This document shows positions 1-9,839 of a stretch of DNA of 64,000 bases, one piece after another (within the stretch, counting starts at the first letter, position 1; every line of letters begins with the position of its first letter). The notes beneath the pieces are model-generated. The model did no database searches and was not told the origin of the DNA. It worked only from the letters and a program-made list of their open reading frames with translations. Source of the stretch: Bicyclus anynana. Its lineage: Eukaryota; Arthropoda; Insecta; Lepidoptera; Nymphalidae. Both the position numbers and the translations under genes were made by a program. Location: positions 12,848,329-12,912,328 of the forward strand of contig NC_069090.1 of assembly GCF_947172395.1 (NCBI RefSeq). Reading direction: 5' to 3'.

Positions 1-770
1 CGAAGATGGATGGTTGAAAACTGGAGATATATTATACAGAGATGAATATTACAATTTCTATTTCTGCGACCGCGTGAAATTGCTTCTTAAATATAGAAAT
101 CATCAAGTAATACATAATACAATGAAACATAATACTTTAATTTTTCAATATAATTCACGGATTAATTTAATTTCAGGTTTCTCCAGTAGAAATAGAGTCT
201 GTGATAATAAAACACCCAGGGGTGTTAGATGTAGCAGTGACAGGTATACCGGACGCCGAGTGCGGGGATCTGCCAGTTGCTTTGGTTATAACTCAAGATG
301 GACACAACGTCACTGCCAAGGAAATCAAAGATTTAGTTAAAGGTACTTAAAATATTTGCACCACGTTGAATTTACTAAGAAAACCATAACTCTTAACGAT
401 TTTGTTTCTGATGTCTAAGAAGTCCATAAACAAATAGACTTCTTAGCGGAAGATTTAAAGTCCATATTGAAATATTACAATAATAGAGATTAAGAAGACT
501 ATTTTATAAGGAAGATAGATATCGTTATCTAGAAGAGGAATTTAAATACTGACAGTTAATTGGCATTGTAAATGTATAATTTATTTATCAGAACGATAGG
601 TACTAATAGATAAGTGATATAAAATAGACTTATTCCTTCCAGTGTCCCTGACTGATACAAAACAACTGAGAGGTGGTGTTGCTTTTGTGAAAGAGTTTCC
701 TACAACAACGACATCAAAAGTGGACAGGGTGAAGTTGAAGGAATTGGCTAAGACTCTTAAACGAGAATAA
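1..770 (+). CDS. Luciferase-like / 4CL-like acyl-CoA synthetase, copy 0 (3' part only)
   Basis: This is the C-terminal end of an ANL-superfamily adenylating enzyme, whose family forms an acyl-adenylate and then usually a CoA thioester. Visible exons are <1-106, 177-342 and 643-770 (stop TAA), equal to exons 9-11 of the complete copies. Exon 9 carries the A7 motif DGWLKTGD and the A8 arginine in CDRVK. Exon 10 begins with VSPVEIES. Exon 11 carries the catalytic lysine in PTTTTSKVDR. Donors are CAA|GTAATA and AAAG|GTACTT, and acceptors end in TTTCAG and TTCCAG. The protein ends in KRE, with no SKL-type peroxisomal signal. Introns and 3' flank closely match copy 1, so the two arose by a recent tandem duplication. 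The rest of the gene lies upstream of the window. The family is sure; the substrate is unknown. Confidence 0.9.
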
Positions 771-1080
771 TTTATTCTAAAAGAAAAGATCACGATGTAC
801 TCGTAAATAGTAAAATAAATGTGCATTATATACTCTTGAAAATACTTTTATTGGTTTCCATTGAATTACAGATATACCTTTATACAATTGAATATAGTCA
901 TTATGTATATACTAACTACGTATTATATAAAACCCAAAGTTTTAACTACGTATAAATAGAGAATACTGTTTAATTACTCACAAATGCTGAAAATGTGTCT
1001 GAAATCAGACGCATTTAAAAATACGATCGTACCTATAATAGCTTTTCGTGATAGTTAGTACTAACTACACACTTATTTGT

Positions 1081-1150
1081 CTAAAGGCCGAAGCCTTCTA
1101 CCAGCCAGACCTAGACCAATTAAGAAAACCTCAATCGGCCCAGCTGATAA
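1081..1150 (-). repeat. Fragment of tRNA-derived SINE (family 1)
   Basis: A short reversed piece reading 'ccagacctagaccaattaag' and 'aaaacctcaatcggcccag' matches the internal part of the SINE seen more fully at 19796-20080, 40640-40790 and 52195-52340. Confidence 0.5.
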
Positions 1151-1170
1151 TCGAACCATCAATAATGAGG

Positions 1171-1515
1171 GATTAAGTGCGTGGCGCTATCCAGCATCTG
1201 AAGTGCAATAAGGCCGTTGGTGAAGATGAGATACCGTTTGAAGTTTTTAAGACCATGGGAGAAGCAGGCGTTGATGTCTTATTTATTAGTTGTAGCAACA
1301 TTTGGGAAACAGGATGTTGGCCAATGGATTGGTCGAATTCTTTGCATAAAAAAGACTCAACGTAGAAATGTAACAACTATAGGATAATTTATCTCATCTC
1401 TCATGCAAAGAAAGTGCTACTTCAGATCATAAATACAAGACTTCAAGCCTATCTGTCATGTCAAATTGCTCAGGGACAAGCTGGTGTTGTTTTGTACACG
1501 AGAACAAATACTGAT
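1171..1515 (+). pseudogene. Non-LTR retrotransposon reverse-transcriptase fragment (decayed)
   Basis: One frame reads through a piece of the reverse transcriptase of an RTE-like non-LTR element. It begins AIQHLKCNKAVGEDEIPFEV (family: AI..LK.NKAPG.DGIP.EV), continues with IWETGCWPMDW and LHKKDST, then an in-frame TAG at 1363-1365. It resumes with NNYRIIYLISHAKKVLLQII and ends near QIAQGQAGVV, just before the point where the family has its F.PGRGT loop. It is truncated at both ends and carries a stop, so it is dead. It lies between copies 0 and 1 of the synthetase array. Confidence 0.8.
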
Positions 1516-1759
1516 AATCCAAATACAGTCAAACTGTTCAGTTAAATTTAAGCACAGCTTATGTGCTTGATGTTCTATGAGTTAACTCATCCGTGTGTAG
1601 TGGCTGTCAGTTTTATCTGTACAGTTTATTCTAATGATTTTGATTGAAATTTCGATTAGATAAATCTCTTCAGTTAATGCTGAACTTTTGTAGCGCAAAG
1701 AACGCTTTTTATCTCGGTTGCGTTTGCGAAAACGTTGTTGTTTTTATACGTTGCAAGAA

Positions 1760-1899
1760 ATTTCAAAGATAAAAAATGATAACGTGGAATTGTTACCTAA
1801 TCTATATCTACGAGTACAGTAATGTACGCATCGTGATGAAGAAAGCATTATACTAATACCTACCTAATTAGTGCGTCTTATTCATTTTAAACTTTATTG
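1760..1899 (+). promoter_or_regulatory. Conserved upstream block / probable 5' noncoding exon of copy 1
   Basis: This stretch is clearly homologous to 9330-9460 upstream of copy 2. Shared words include 'caaagataaaaaatgataa', 'aatacctacctaattagtg' and 'actttattg|gtaag'. The shared GTAAG reads as a splice donor after 1899. A splice-acceptor-like run (TTTTGTAACAG) precedes the ATG of copy 1, so I infer a noncoding first exon spliced to the first coding exon. No TATA box is evident. Confidence 0.45.
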
Positions 1900-1929
1900 G
1901 TAAGTAAAAGTAAACTTTAAACTTTATTG

Positions 1930-2076
1930 ATTCGATCATAGATCAGAGATACTCCTAACATAGCTCGTTCCATCGCCCGCTGTGTAACTCTGAGCCTTCC
2001 TATGAGGCCCATAGTCAGCGAACAAGTCTCGAAACCATATGTCATCACTGGCAACACGCACTGTTCGAAGACTTTT
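1930..2076 (-). pseudogene. C-terminal RT fragment of an RTE-like non-LTR element
   Basis: On the minus strand this reads QCVLPVMTYGFETCSLTMGL followed by IGRLRVTQRAMERAMLGVSL, the stereotyped tail of insect RTE-type reverse transcriptases (family: MTYG.ETW.LT.....L.VTQRAMERAMLGVSL). A short copy of the preceding segment (KTKVFEQYALLLP) lies on the opposite strand at about 2160-2225, so two fragments sit head to head here. Confidence 0.8.
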
Positions 2077-2539
2077 GTCTTCAGGCACTGAGGAATTTCG
2101 GACTAAAAGTTAATAGTCAGGTTAGGTAGTTTCGATTTCTTAGTACAGTACAGTTTTCTCAGTACCTGAAGACGAAAGTCTTCGAACAGTACGCGTTACT
2201 GCTGCCCCGTGCTCTGCAGGCGATGGAGTATTTCTATGTGATTGTAAAATCTTCTACAGTAGAATTAAAGTGAACGGCATAACTATATCGATAATCCATC
2301 CATTTTATCTATACAGGCATAATATCTATATGTATCAATAATGATACGATATCATGTATTTTATACTTCTCTTACTGTCTATTATTACTATCAGACTACT
2401 CAACGATATTATAACGATAATATCGTTGAGTCTACTTTACGAATGCTTAAAGTGTTCTCCGAAGCACGGGGGTGTAACACTACAAACATCCCAACTTTGT
2501 GCTGAGAATTTTCACTGACAAAGAAGAAAGAAAGAAAGG

Positions 2540-2690
2540 CCCTTTTCATAGCCCGAGCCAGGACTCGAACTTAGAACTTTGTATATTTAGCAATCATCGT
2601 ATGCTACTGGAAGAATTTTGTCTACAAGTTAGCCCTTGATCTCACCTGATGTTAGTGATGATCCAATCTAAGAATCTTTGGAAGAGGTAA
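2540..2690 (-). repeat. SINE-like fragment
   Basis: The reversed strand has a tRNA B-box-like word (gttcgagtcc). About 60 bases away is the phrase 'gttagcccttgatctcacc', which resembles the tail of the SINE at 19796-20080. No gene is seen in 2230-2980. Confidence 0.35.
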
Positions 2691-2984
2691 AAGTTTATTC
2701 TATCAAAACCTCTGACCATTGGCGTGTGTACTTATAGGTTTATTTCCTAGGGGGTCTGGCCCCCAACACCGGTAGCCCAGAATCTTGGGGTGGGCATCCT
2801 TGGGTGAGCATAATTTAGGACTTTAACTACGGAACCCTAAAAAGAGGAGTCATCACATGCTGTTAGTAAAATAGGAAATATCTATACTATGGTATCAACT
2901 TAAGAAGACATGTGTTTATCTGGTAAGAAATCAATATTTTCTTACTTAATATAAAAATGCATCTTTTGTAACAGAAAAACAGAA

Positions 2985-3593
2985 ATGGCTCACCCATCAT
3001 CAGACGCAGTTTTATGGCACATGCAGGAGTTGGCGGCAAGAATAGTCGCCGAATCGGGTATACCAAGTGACAGATATCATGTGGGCAAAATGCTATTACG
3101 CAGTCTTAGAGATGCTCCCGATCACTTGTTTCAGGTATTTATCTATTTATTATTACTTACTAGTCCTCGCTCTGCGATCTCGCCTGCGTGGTTCCCGTTT
3201 CCGTAAGAATACGGTCATAAAATTGACGTATGACACTGTTTCTCAAATAAGGTGGCTTTCTAGTGGTAAAAGAATTTTCAAAATCGGTTCATTAGATCCA
3301 GAGATTATCCCCTACAATACCACATACCTCTATAATTATAATATTACCTAGTATAGATTTACTGTAGGCAAATCTGTATAAATACTGTACTGTATAAATC
3401 ACATACCTATTGACATTAAATACGTAACGTGTCTCAAACGGTGAAGGAATAACATGAGGAATCCTGCATACCTAAGAATTGTCTTAATGCAAGCCTGCCA
3501 ATCCGCATTGAGCCAGCAAGGTGGACTATGGCATAACCCCTCTCATTCTGAGAGGAGACTCGAGCTCAACAGTGAGCCGAAAATGGGTTAATA

Positions 3594-3634
<41 letters not shown>

Positions 3635-6600
3635 ATTATTAATAACATTGTTTTGAAAATTCTACAGATAGACGGCGCAACAGATGAGAAAGATACATTT
3701 AGATCCGCCCTGGAACGTTCTACACAATGTGCGACTGCCTTCAGAAACCTGGGTCTAAAATACCAAGACGTGATAATCATCATGGCACCAAACCATATAA
3801 ATTTGGTTATACCAATGTATGCTTCTCTTTATCTCGGAATCAGAGTTGCTGGAGTAGATATGACTTTAGGAGTTAGTAAGTCATATTCGTTCACAAGAAG
3901 ACAAAATTTATTCACTCAGAACATTAAATAAAAATACAACAATAAAACGGAGTACTAGCTTATAATATATAGTATCTAACAACTGCATTTATAAAAAACA
4001 AATTATGAAATACTTGAAAAATTTGGACGTATTATTCCTTAGAATGCATGTCAACTGATAAAGAGTTCAAAACGCTGACAGTATTGCCACATTAAATAGC
4101 AATATTTTCAATACTTGACCTTAATATAGGGTAGCCTTCTGGTCACCAGAGGCGGCGATTAATCGCTTTGCATTTGTTTTTATAGAAAGCGAGTACTCAG
4201 ACGAGAAGAAACGCAAAGCAGAAGAACATAACTTAGCTCCATATTTAGATAAATTGTTCAATGTCATTTATTGTAATCTCGAATTTAATTTCAGATGAAC
4301 TTCACAGCAAGTTCAAGAGTTGTGCACCAAAAATAATTTTCTGTCAAAGTGCAAAAGTTGAAACAGTTCAACAGGCATTAAAATTGTGCAATACATCCGT
4401 ACATGTTATATCATTTGATGAAAATGAGAATTGTTTGACTTTTTCCAAATTTCTTGATAAGTATGGCAGAGGTACGGCAGTAGAAGACTTCAAGTAAGAA
4501 GTTAACAACTTTGCATAACAACAATTAAATGTTAAATTGGTATTAAATTTTCAAAAAGAATAATTTGACACACAAACATTAAAAGGAGAAACTGTAATTA
4601 AAATATATTTTTTTAAAAGCTTAGATACAGCGTAATATAAAATAAATTCAGAGAAATAATTGAACTAAAACTTTTTTCGATTATTCCAGACCAGCCGAGT
4701 TTGATCCTACACAAACAGATGCCTTTTTGGTACCAACCAGTGGTACCACCGGTCTACCAAAAACCGCTGTATTGAATCATAAAAATATTGTGGTGGGCTT
4801 TCCACTTACTCTGTAAGTATTTCAAAAACCAATATTTAAATTTAATATTTCAGCTTTATTCAGTTACAATACGAACAGCAATACATTGCCAAGAAGTTAT
4901 ATCTGACGCTATTTGACCATTTCATGCAGTTGGTTATATATCTTTTTTTCAGGAACTGCTGTACGAAGTTCCCAACACCATTTAAGCTAGCTTTGGTGCA
5001 ATCTCCAGTGCAATGGTTATCATCCACCTTTGCATTTGTAATGTCAACATTGTTAAGATTCACGAGATTACAAACTTCATCCGCAACGACTCCAGAACAC
5101 GTTTATTCATTGATAAACAAATACAGGGTATGAAATATAAAAGTCATGCTTATGTTTAATGTTAAACGAATCTTCGTTTCCTAAAATATCAATGTTATTC
5201 ACAGCCAAACTTCACGATCAGCAGTCCTACGTTTTTGACAACGTTGTTGAAACCGGGTGCACGGGAACAGTGTGATTTTTCATCTCTCGAAGTCATTTTG
5301 ATAGGTGGCAGCTCTGTGTCTAAAGAACTCCTTAAAGAAGTGAAGGCAAGTCATTTTTCCAGTGATTAGTCTAATAGCTTGCGATCAGAAATTTAAGGAT
5401 TCTGTCCTGTCATGACCTGGTCCTGGTTGTTTTTAAAATATTATATGGAGAAGCTCCTTTCTTTAGAGACACTATAGAAGTCTGACGCTGAAAAGCTGGT
5501 AGTATTATCTTGTTTGCAAGAGTAAATTAAGCCGTTGGTTACAGTCATTAACATTAATACCTGATAGTGATCGTGATAGAGTCAAATCTCATCACCAATT
5601 GACATCAGTGCAGTGTGGTTGGTCAGCAATTAATACCCTTTCATATGTGGATGGCGGCCGGGTGGGTGGTGGAAACACGTTTGATACTAAATAATTAAAT
5701 AAATATCTAGTACTTGTAACAAATGTTGTAATAAAAAACATGTCTTTTTCAGAAAGTGAATCCAAAATTATTAGTAAGACTAGGCTACAGTATGACTGAA
5801 GCCACTGCTTTAGTTTTTGATCCAGGCTATTCTCCGTTTGGTTCAATTGGAGCACCAATACCTCTTTTGCAATATAAAGTAAGAATTCGTAAAATGAATG
5901 AAATTGATAAAATTAAAAAAAAAAACCAAATTCGTTTATTTTACTAGATTTGCTTGTTCTTTTGAAATTTATAAATCATCTATCATTGACCTTTTCCTTT
6001 TGGACCTCAAGTAAATATTTAAGTGTTGATTAATAAGAAACATTAGTGTTAAAATTCATTTTAAAATCAAATTTTATTGAAATAATAAAAAATATCAAAT
6101 AATAATTAATAAATTTCGTTTTTAGCTGGTAGATACAACGACTAACCAAGTCATAGATAAACCAAATGTACCAGGAGAACTAAGACTAAAAGGTCCAACT
6201 ATTTTTCAGGTAAAAAAACAACTAAATTATCTTTATTAAAACAGTTCACAATTATTATTGTATATAACGAATACGTTAAATAAATAATAAATATGAATTG
6301 AAGATGAAATATAAAATTCGTAATCCCCAATTTAACAGCGGGATTTAATGTTTAATACAACATTTTTCAAAGTACTCGTTTGAATATAGTGTATAATATT
6401 ATAATCTTATTACAGGGATACTACAATAACCCCGAAATGACAGCAGCTGCTTTCGACGAAGATGGGTGGTTCAAAACTGGTGACATATTATATAGAGATG
6501 AATATTATAATTTCTATTTCTGTGACCGCTTGAAACTGCTTCTTAAATATAGAAATCATCAGGTAAGTAATATAAAAGATTTGATATAACAGAATAATTC

Positions 6601-7890
6601 AAGAGACCTGATGGATTGACGCTGGTTCCCTGGGAAATAGGACGGGCCCTAATGTTGGATGCTACATGCGTTGACACATTAGCACCGTGTCATATCAGGG
6701 AGTCAAAATCAAGATCGGGGGCCGCAGCAGTATAGGCTGAAACAAAACGGTAAGGGGCACAAGTATGCCTCTTTGACTGGGTTACATATTTGTTCCTTTT
6801 GCCGTGGAAACCCTTTAGCCATGGAGTCGCAGTGCCAAAAAATTTCTCCGAATCATTTCACCGCGCCTATTTGTCTCGACTGATAACAGAAGGGCTGGCT
6901 CATTTTTTGGACAAAGGAACAGCCTGGCTATCCAATGCAGCCAGTATTCATGACACTACGTCATTATACGTGGACATTATTTGTATAGTTATTAGGATAA
7001 GTTAGCTTAAATTCCTTACTGTATTATTTCTTACAAAAAAAGAGTTCTCGGGCCAAATTTAAATTTCAGGTTTCTCCAGTAGAAATAGAGTCTGTGATAA
7101 GAAAACACCCGGGGGTGTTAGATGTAGCAGTGACTGGTATACCGGACGCCGAGTACGGGGATCTGCCTGTTGCTTTGGTTATAACTCAAGACGGACACAA
7201 CGTCACAGCCAAGGAAATCAAAGATTTAGTTAAAGGTACTTAAAATATTTGCACGATGAATTTATTAAGAAAACCATAACTCTTAACGATTTTGTTTCTG
7301 ATGTCTAAGAAGTCCATTAACAAATACACTTCCTAGCGGAACATTTGAGGGGTATTTGTAGTCCATATTAAAATGCTTGCCTACAAAGTGTGTTACTTAT
7401 CCCCTTCTACTGCAATAAAAGCAATAACTTTCCACCAACAAATCCGCATTTGTTTTAATGCATGTGCTAAAATACAGTATTATGAAGCATTTAAATTAAA
7501 AAAGTGAAAATGGCCAAATTGCTACATTGGCCCTTAAACATAGGAGCCATCGACATGTTGATCACGATTTTAATATTACAATTACAATAATAAAGATTAA
7601 GAAGACATTATTTTTGAATAAAGAAGATAGACATCATTATCTTGAAGACGAATTTAAATACTGACAGTTAATTGACATTGTAAACATAATTTGTTTATCG
7701 AAACGATAGTGTGCTAACTGCTTATAGATAAGTGATATTAATAATAGCCTTATTGCTTCCAGTGTCCCTGACTGATACAAAACAACTGAGAGGTGGTGTT
7801 GCTTTTGTCAAAGAGTTTCCTACGACAACGACATCAAAAGTGGACAGGGTGAAATTGAAGGAATTGGCCAAGACTCTTAAAAGAGAATAA
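2985..7890 (+). CDS. Luciferase-like / 4CL-like acyl-CoA synthetase, copy 1 (complete, 11 exons, 548 aa)
   Basis: Exons: 2985-3134, 3668-3875, 4295-4493, 4690-4812, 4953-5127, 5205-5345, 5753-5878, 6126-6209, 6416-6562, 7070-7235, 7763-7890. Spliced length is 1647 nt, near the 550 aa of firefly luciferase. The ATP P-loop is PTSGTTGLPK (201-210), the A5 motif is YSMTE (344-348), the A7 aspartate D425 lies in FKTGD, the A8 arginine R440 in DRLK, and the catalytic lysine K532 in PTTTTSKVDR. All core residues are present, so it should adenylate a carboxylate. Odd points: A8 reads KYRNHQVSP with Asn where the family has Gly; Ser replaces Gly before K532; the luciferin-site histidine region reads SPVQW. 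Intron 6 has a GC donor (AAG|GCAAGT). It has no signal peptide and no PTS1. Start ATG follows a likely acceptor and is matched in the paralogues. Bioluminescence is not implied. Confidence 0.93.
3415..3634 (+). repeat. tRNA-derived SINE (family 2), 3' part with (GAT)n tail, in intron 1 of copy 1
   Basis: Bases from 'aacgtgtctcaaacggtgaa' through 'cccctctcattctgagagga' match the body of the SINE at 20166-20420 and 21020-21230. It ends in a (GAT)n microsatellite at about 3593-3634, which looks like the SINE tail. The tail ends 33 bases before the exon 2 acceptor. Confidence 0.65.
6690..7012 (+). repeat. Interspersed repeat (family R3) in intron 9 of copy 1
   Basis: The stretch with 'aagtatgcctctttgactgg' and 'atggagtcgcagtgccaaaa' matches parts of 40790-41190 and, reversed, 51760-52010. 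It has no coding potential that I recognise and lengthens the intron between exons 9 and 10. Confidence 0.55.
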
Positions 7891-8127
7891 TTTATTCTAA
7901 ATTAATAGATCACGATGTACTCGTACATATGTTAATATATTTTTGTTTTTGTGAAATTAATCCTGTCTTAAAATAAATGTGCATTATATACTCTTGAGAA
8001 TACTTATACACAATTGAATATATTATTTGTATATACTAACTTCGTTTTATTTAAAAAAAAACAAATTATAGAATACTGTTTCATTACTCACAAATGCTGA
8101 AAATGTGTCTGAAATCAGAGCATCTAA

Positions 8128-8596
8128 AAATGCTGCAATAGAATAGTTGACACTTTTTTTTAAATGGTCTTAAATAATTCATTATAATTCTACTGAATTG
8201 TAAGAAAAACATATTTTTTGAGACCTGGATTACATGAAAAATAGTTTTTTAATAAATAATTATGTTTTTGACAATACGAGCCAAAACGCCTCTCGGCCAC
8301 GATGGTCTATATTTCAACTGTTTCCTGACGTCACTATAACAAATCAAGAAAATATTAGTTAAACATTAATTTGACGTTTAGTACATCAAGTACCATTGTG
8401 ACGTCACAAAATGGACGACAGGACAGCGTTTTTGACACTTAGAAAATTTGAAAAAATCCATGATTTTAAAATTAAGTTTAATAAGAATTCCTTAACTTTG
8501 ATTAAATAATATATTTATATATATTTCGGACCGTTATTATATTTACTATGCGAAATTAGTTTATATTAACTTGATATGAGTCACCTACCCTATTAA
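8128..8596. mobile_element. About 470-bp insertion in the 3' flank of copy 1
   Basis: The 3' flanks of copies 0 (about 770-1075) and 1 (about 7890-8660) align closely up to 'gaaatcaga' plus about 15 bases, and again from 'gatcgtacctaatag' onward. Copy 1 has this AT-rich block in between. I did not find clear TIRs, and the class is unknown. Confidence 0.5.
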
Positions 8597-8684
8597 GATC
8601 GTACCTAATAGTTTTTCGTGATATTTAGTACTAACATCACACTTATATGTACCGGTCAAGGTCACGGCCGTTTTTTTAACAACC

Positions 8685-8870
8685 TTTTTAGTAGCTTCAC
8701 TTGTAACTATGTATGTAAGAAAATCTTGGAATCTTAATTTGACCCACTTCTCGGTCTTCGATTAGGATGAAATTTTGCACACGCTCTCTGATGTTCTGTG
8801 AGTTAAATCGACCTTGTATAGTGTGAGTCAGTTTTAACTAAACAGTTTTTCTAATGATTTAGATTGAAAA
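8685..8870 (+). repeat. Interspersed repeat (family R2), partial
   Basis: 'cacttgtaactatgtatgta' followed by 'agaaaatcttggaatcttaa' is shared with 21460-21797 and 27045-27366. Only the 5' part of the repeat is present here. Confidence 0.55.
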
Positions 8871-9260
8871 TTCGATTAGATAAAGCTGTACATTTAAAAT
8901 TGCGCAGTCAAACTGGAGGCAGTTTAACTGAGCGGTCAGATTATTCAGTTAAATCGAACGTGTATTAGCGGCCGTCAGTTTTAACTGTTGATATAATTTT
9001 TAATGATTTTGATAAAAGTTTTTATTAGATAAAACTGAACATCTATAGCGCAACGAACGATTTTTATATCGCGATATTCCGACAGCAATAAGATAAACGT
9101 GGGCGAAACCGCGAGGCACTGCTAGTAAACACAAATACTGTTATAATATATAAATTGTAGTGACTTAAATGCACAAACAAAAGTTTAGAAAATACTCCGT
9201 CATTCACAAACAACGATTGCATTTACAAGGTTGCATTTGCAAAAACATCGTTGTTAATTT

Positions 9261-9322
9261 GCTTGTTGATTTAAACAAAGATGTTTCGTATTAACGAAAC
9301 ATCTTTGTTTAAATCAACAAGC
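9261..9322. repeat. Perfect 29-bp inverted repeat upstream of copy 2
   Basis: Left arm 9261-9289 and right arm 9294-9322 are exact reverse complements around a 4-base loop (atta). It sits directly before the conserved upstream block of copy 2. Confidence 0.85.
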
Positions 9323-9460
9323 TGCAAAGATAAAAAATGATAATGTGAAATTCTTACCTAATCTTTAACTACAGTAATGTAATCATCGTGAAGAAGAAAA
9401 TATTGAAGTAATACCTACCTAATTAGTGAGTCTTATTCAGTTTAAAATTATACTTTATTG
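9323..9460 (+). promoter_or_regulatory. Conserved upstream block / probable 5' noncoding exon of copy 2
   Basis: Counterpart of 1760-1899 upstream of copy 1, ending at the shared donor-like GTAAGT after 9460. The coding exon is preceded by the acceptor-like TTGTTTTAG just before the ATG at 9840, so a spliced 5' leader is inferred. Confidence 0.45.
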
Positions 9461-9839
9461 GTAAGTATGTAAAACATTTCGATAAATTATATTGTATTTG
9501 ATATTACTATACTATACTATTTACGAATATATGTATAAAAGCGATAGGTCACTCGTCAAGAAATCTCAAAAACCGCTTCATGTGCATTCTCATGCTTTCT
9601 CAGTTATAGTCGAGATTGAAATTATAGATGAGTATATACACAATCTACTAGATGGACCGATGACATCAACAATCAATAAGCGATATTTGTAAGAAACATC
9701 GCCTGAATTCTGAGATGATGTTTTTAAAATTTTCGATACCTAGTGCAATTACCCGTCAAACATTGCTAATTATGCACATTATGTGTTAACATTTCCCATA
9801 AATCAGCAAAATGCATTTTCAAATATTGTTTTAGGAAAA

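Noticed and set aside
3521..3931. Open frame with a poly-Asp stretch
   Set aside because: It runs from SINE sequence through the (GAT)n tail into exon 2; only 3668-3875 is coding.
9783..9839. Upstream in-frame ATG for copy 2
   Set aside because: It precedes a probable splice acceptor, and the other copies start at the position equal to 9840.
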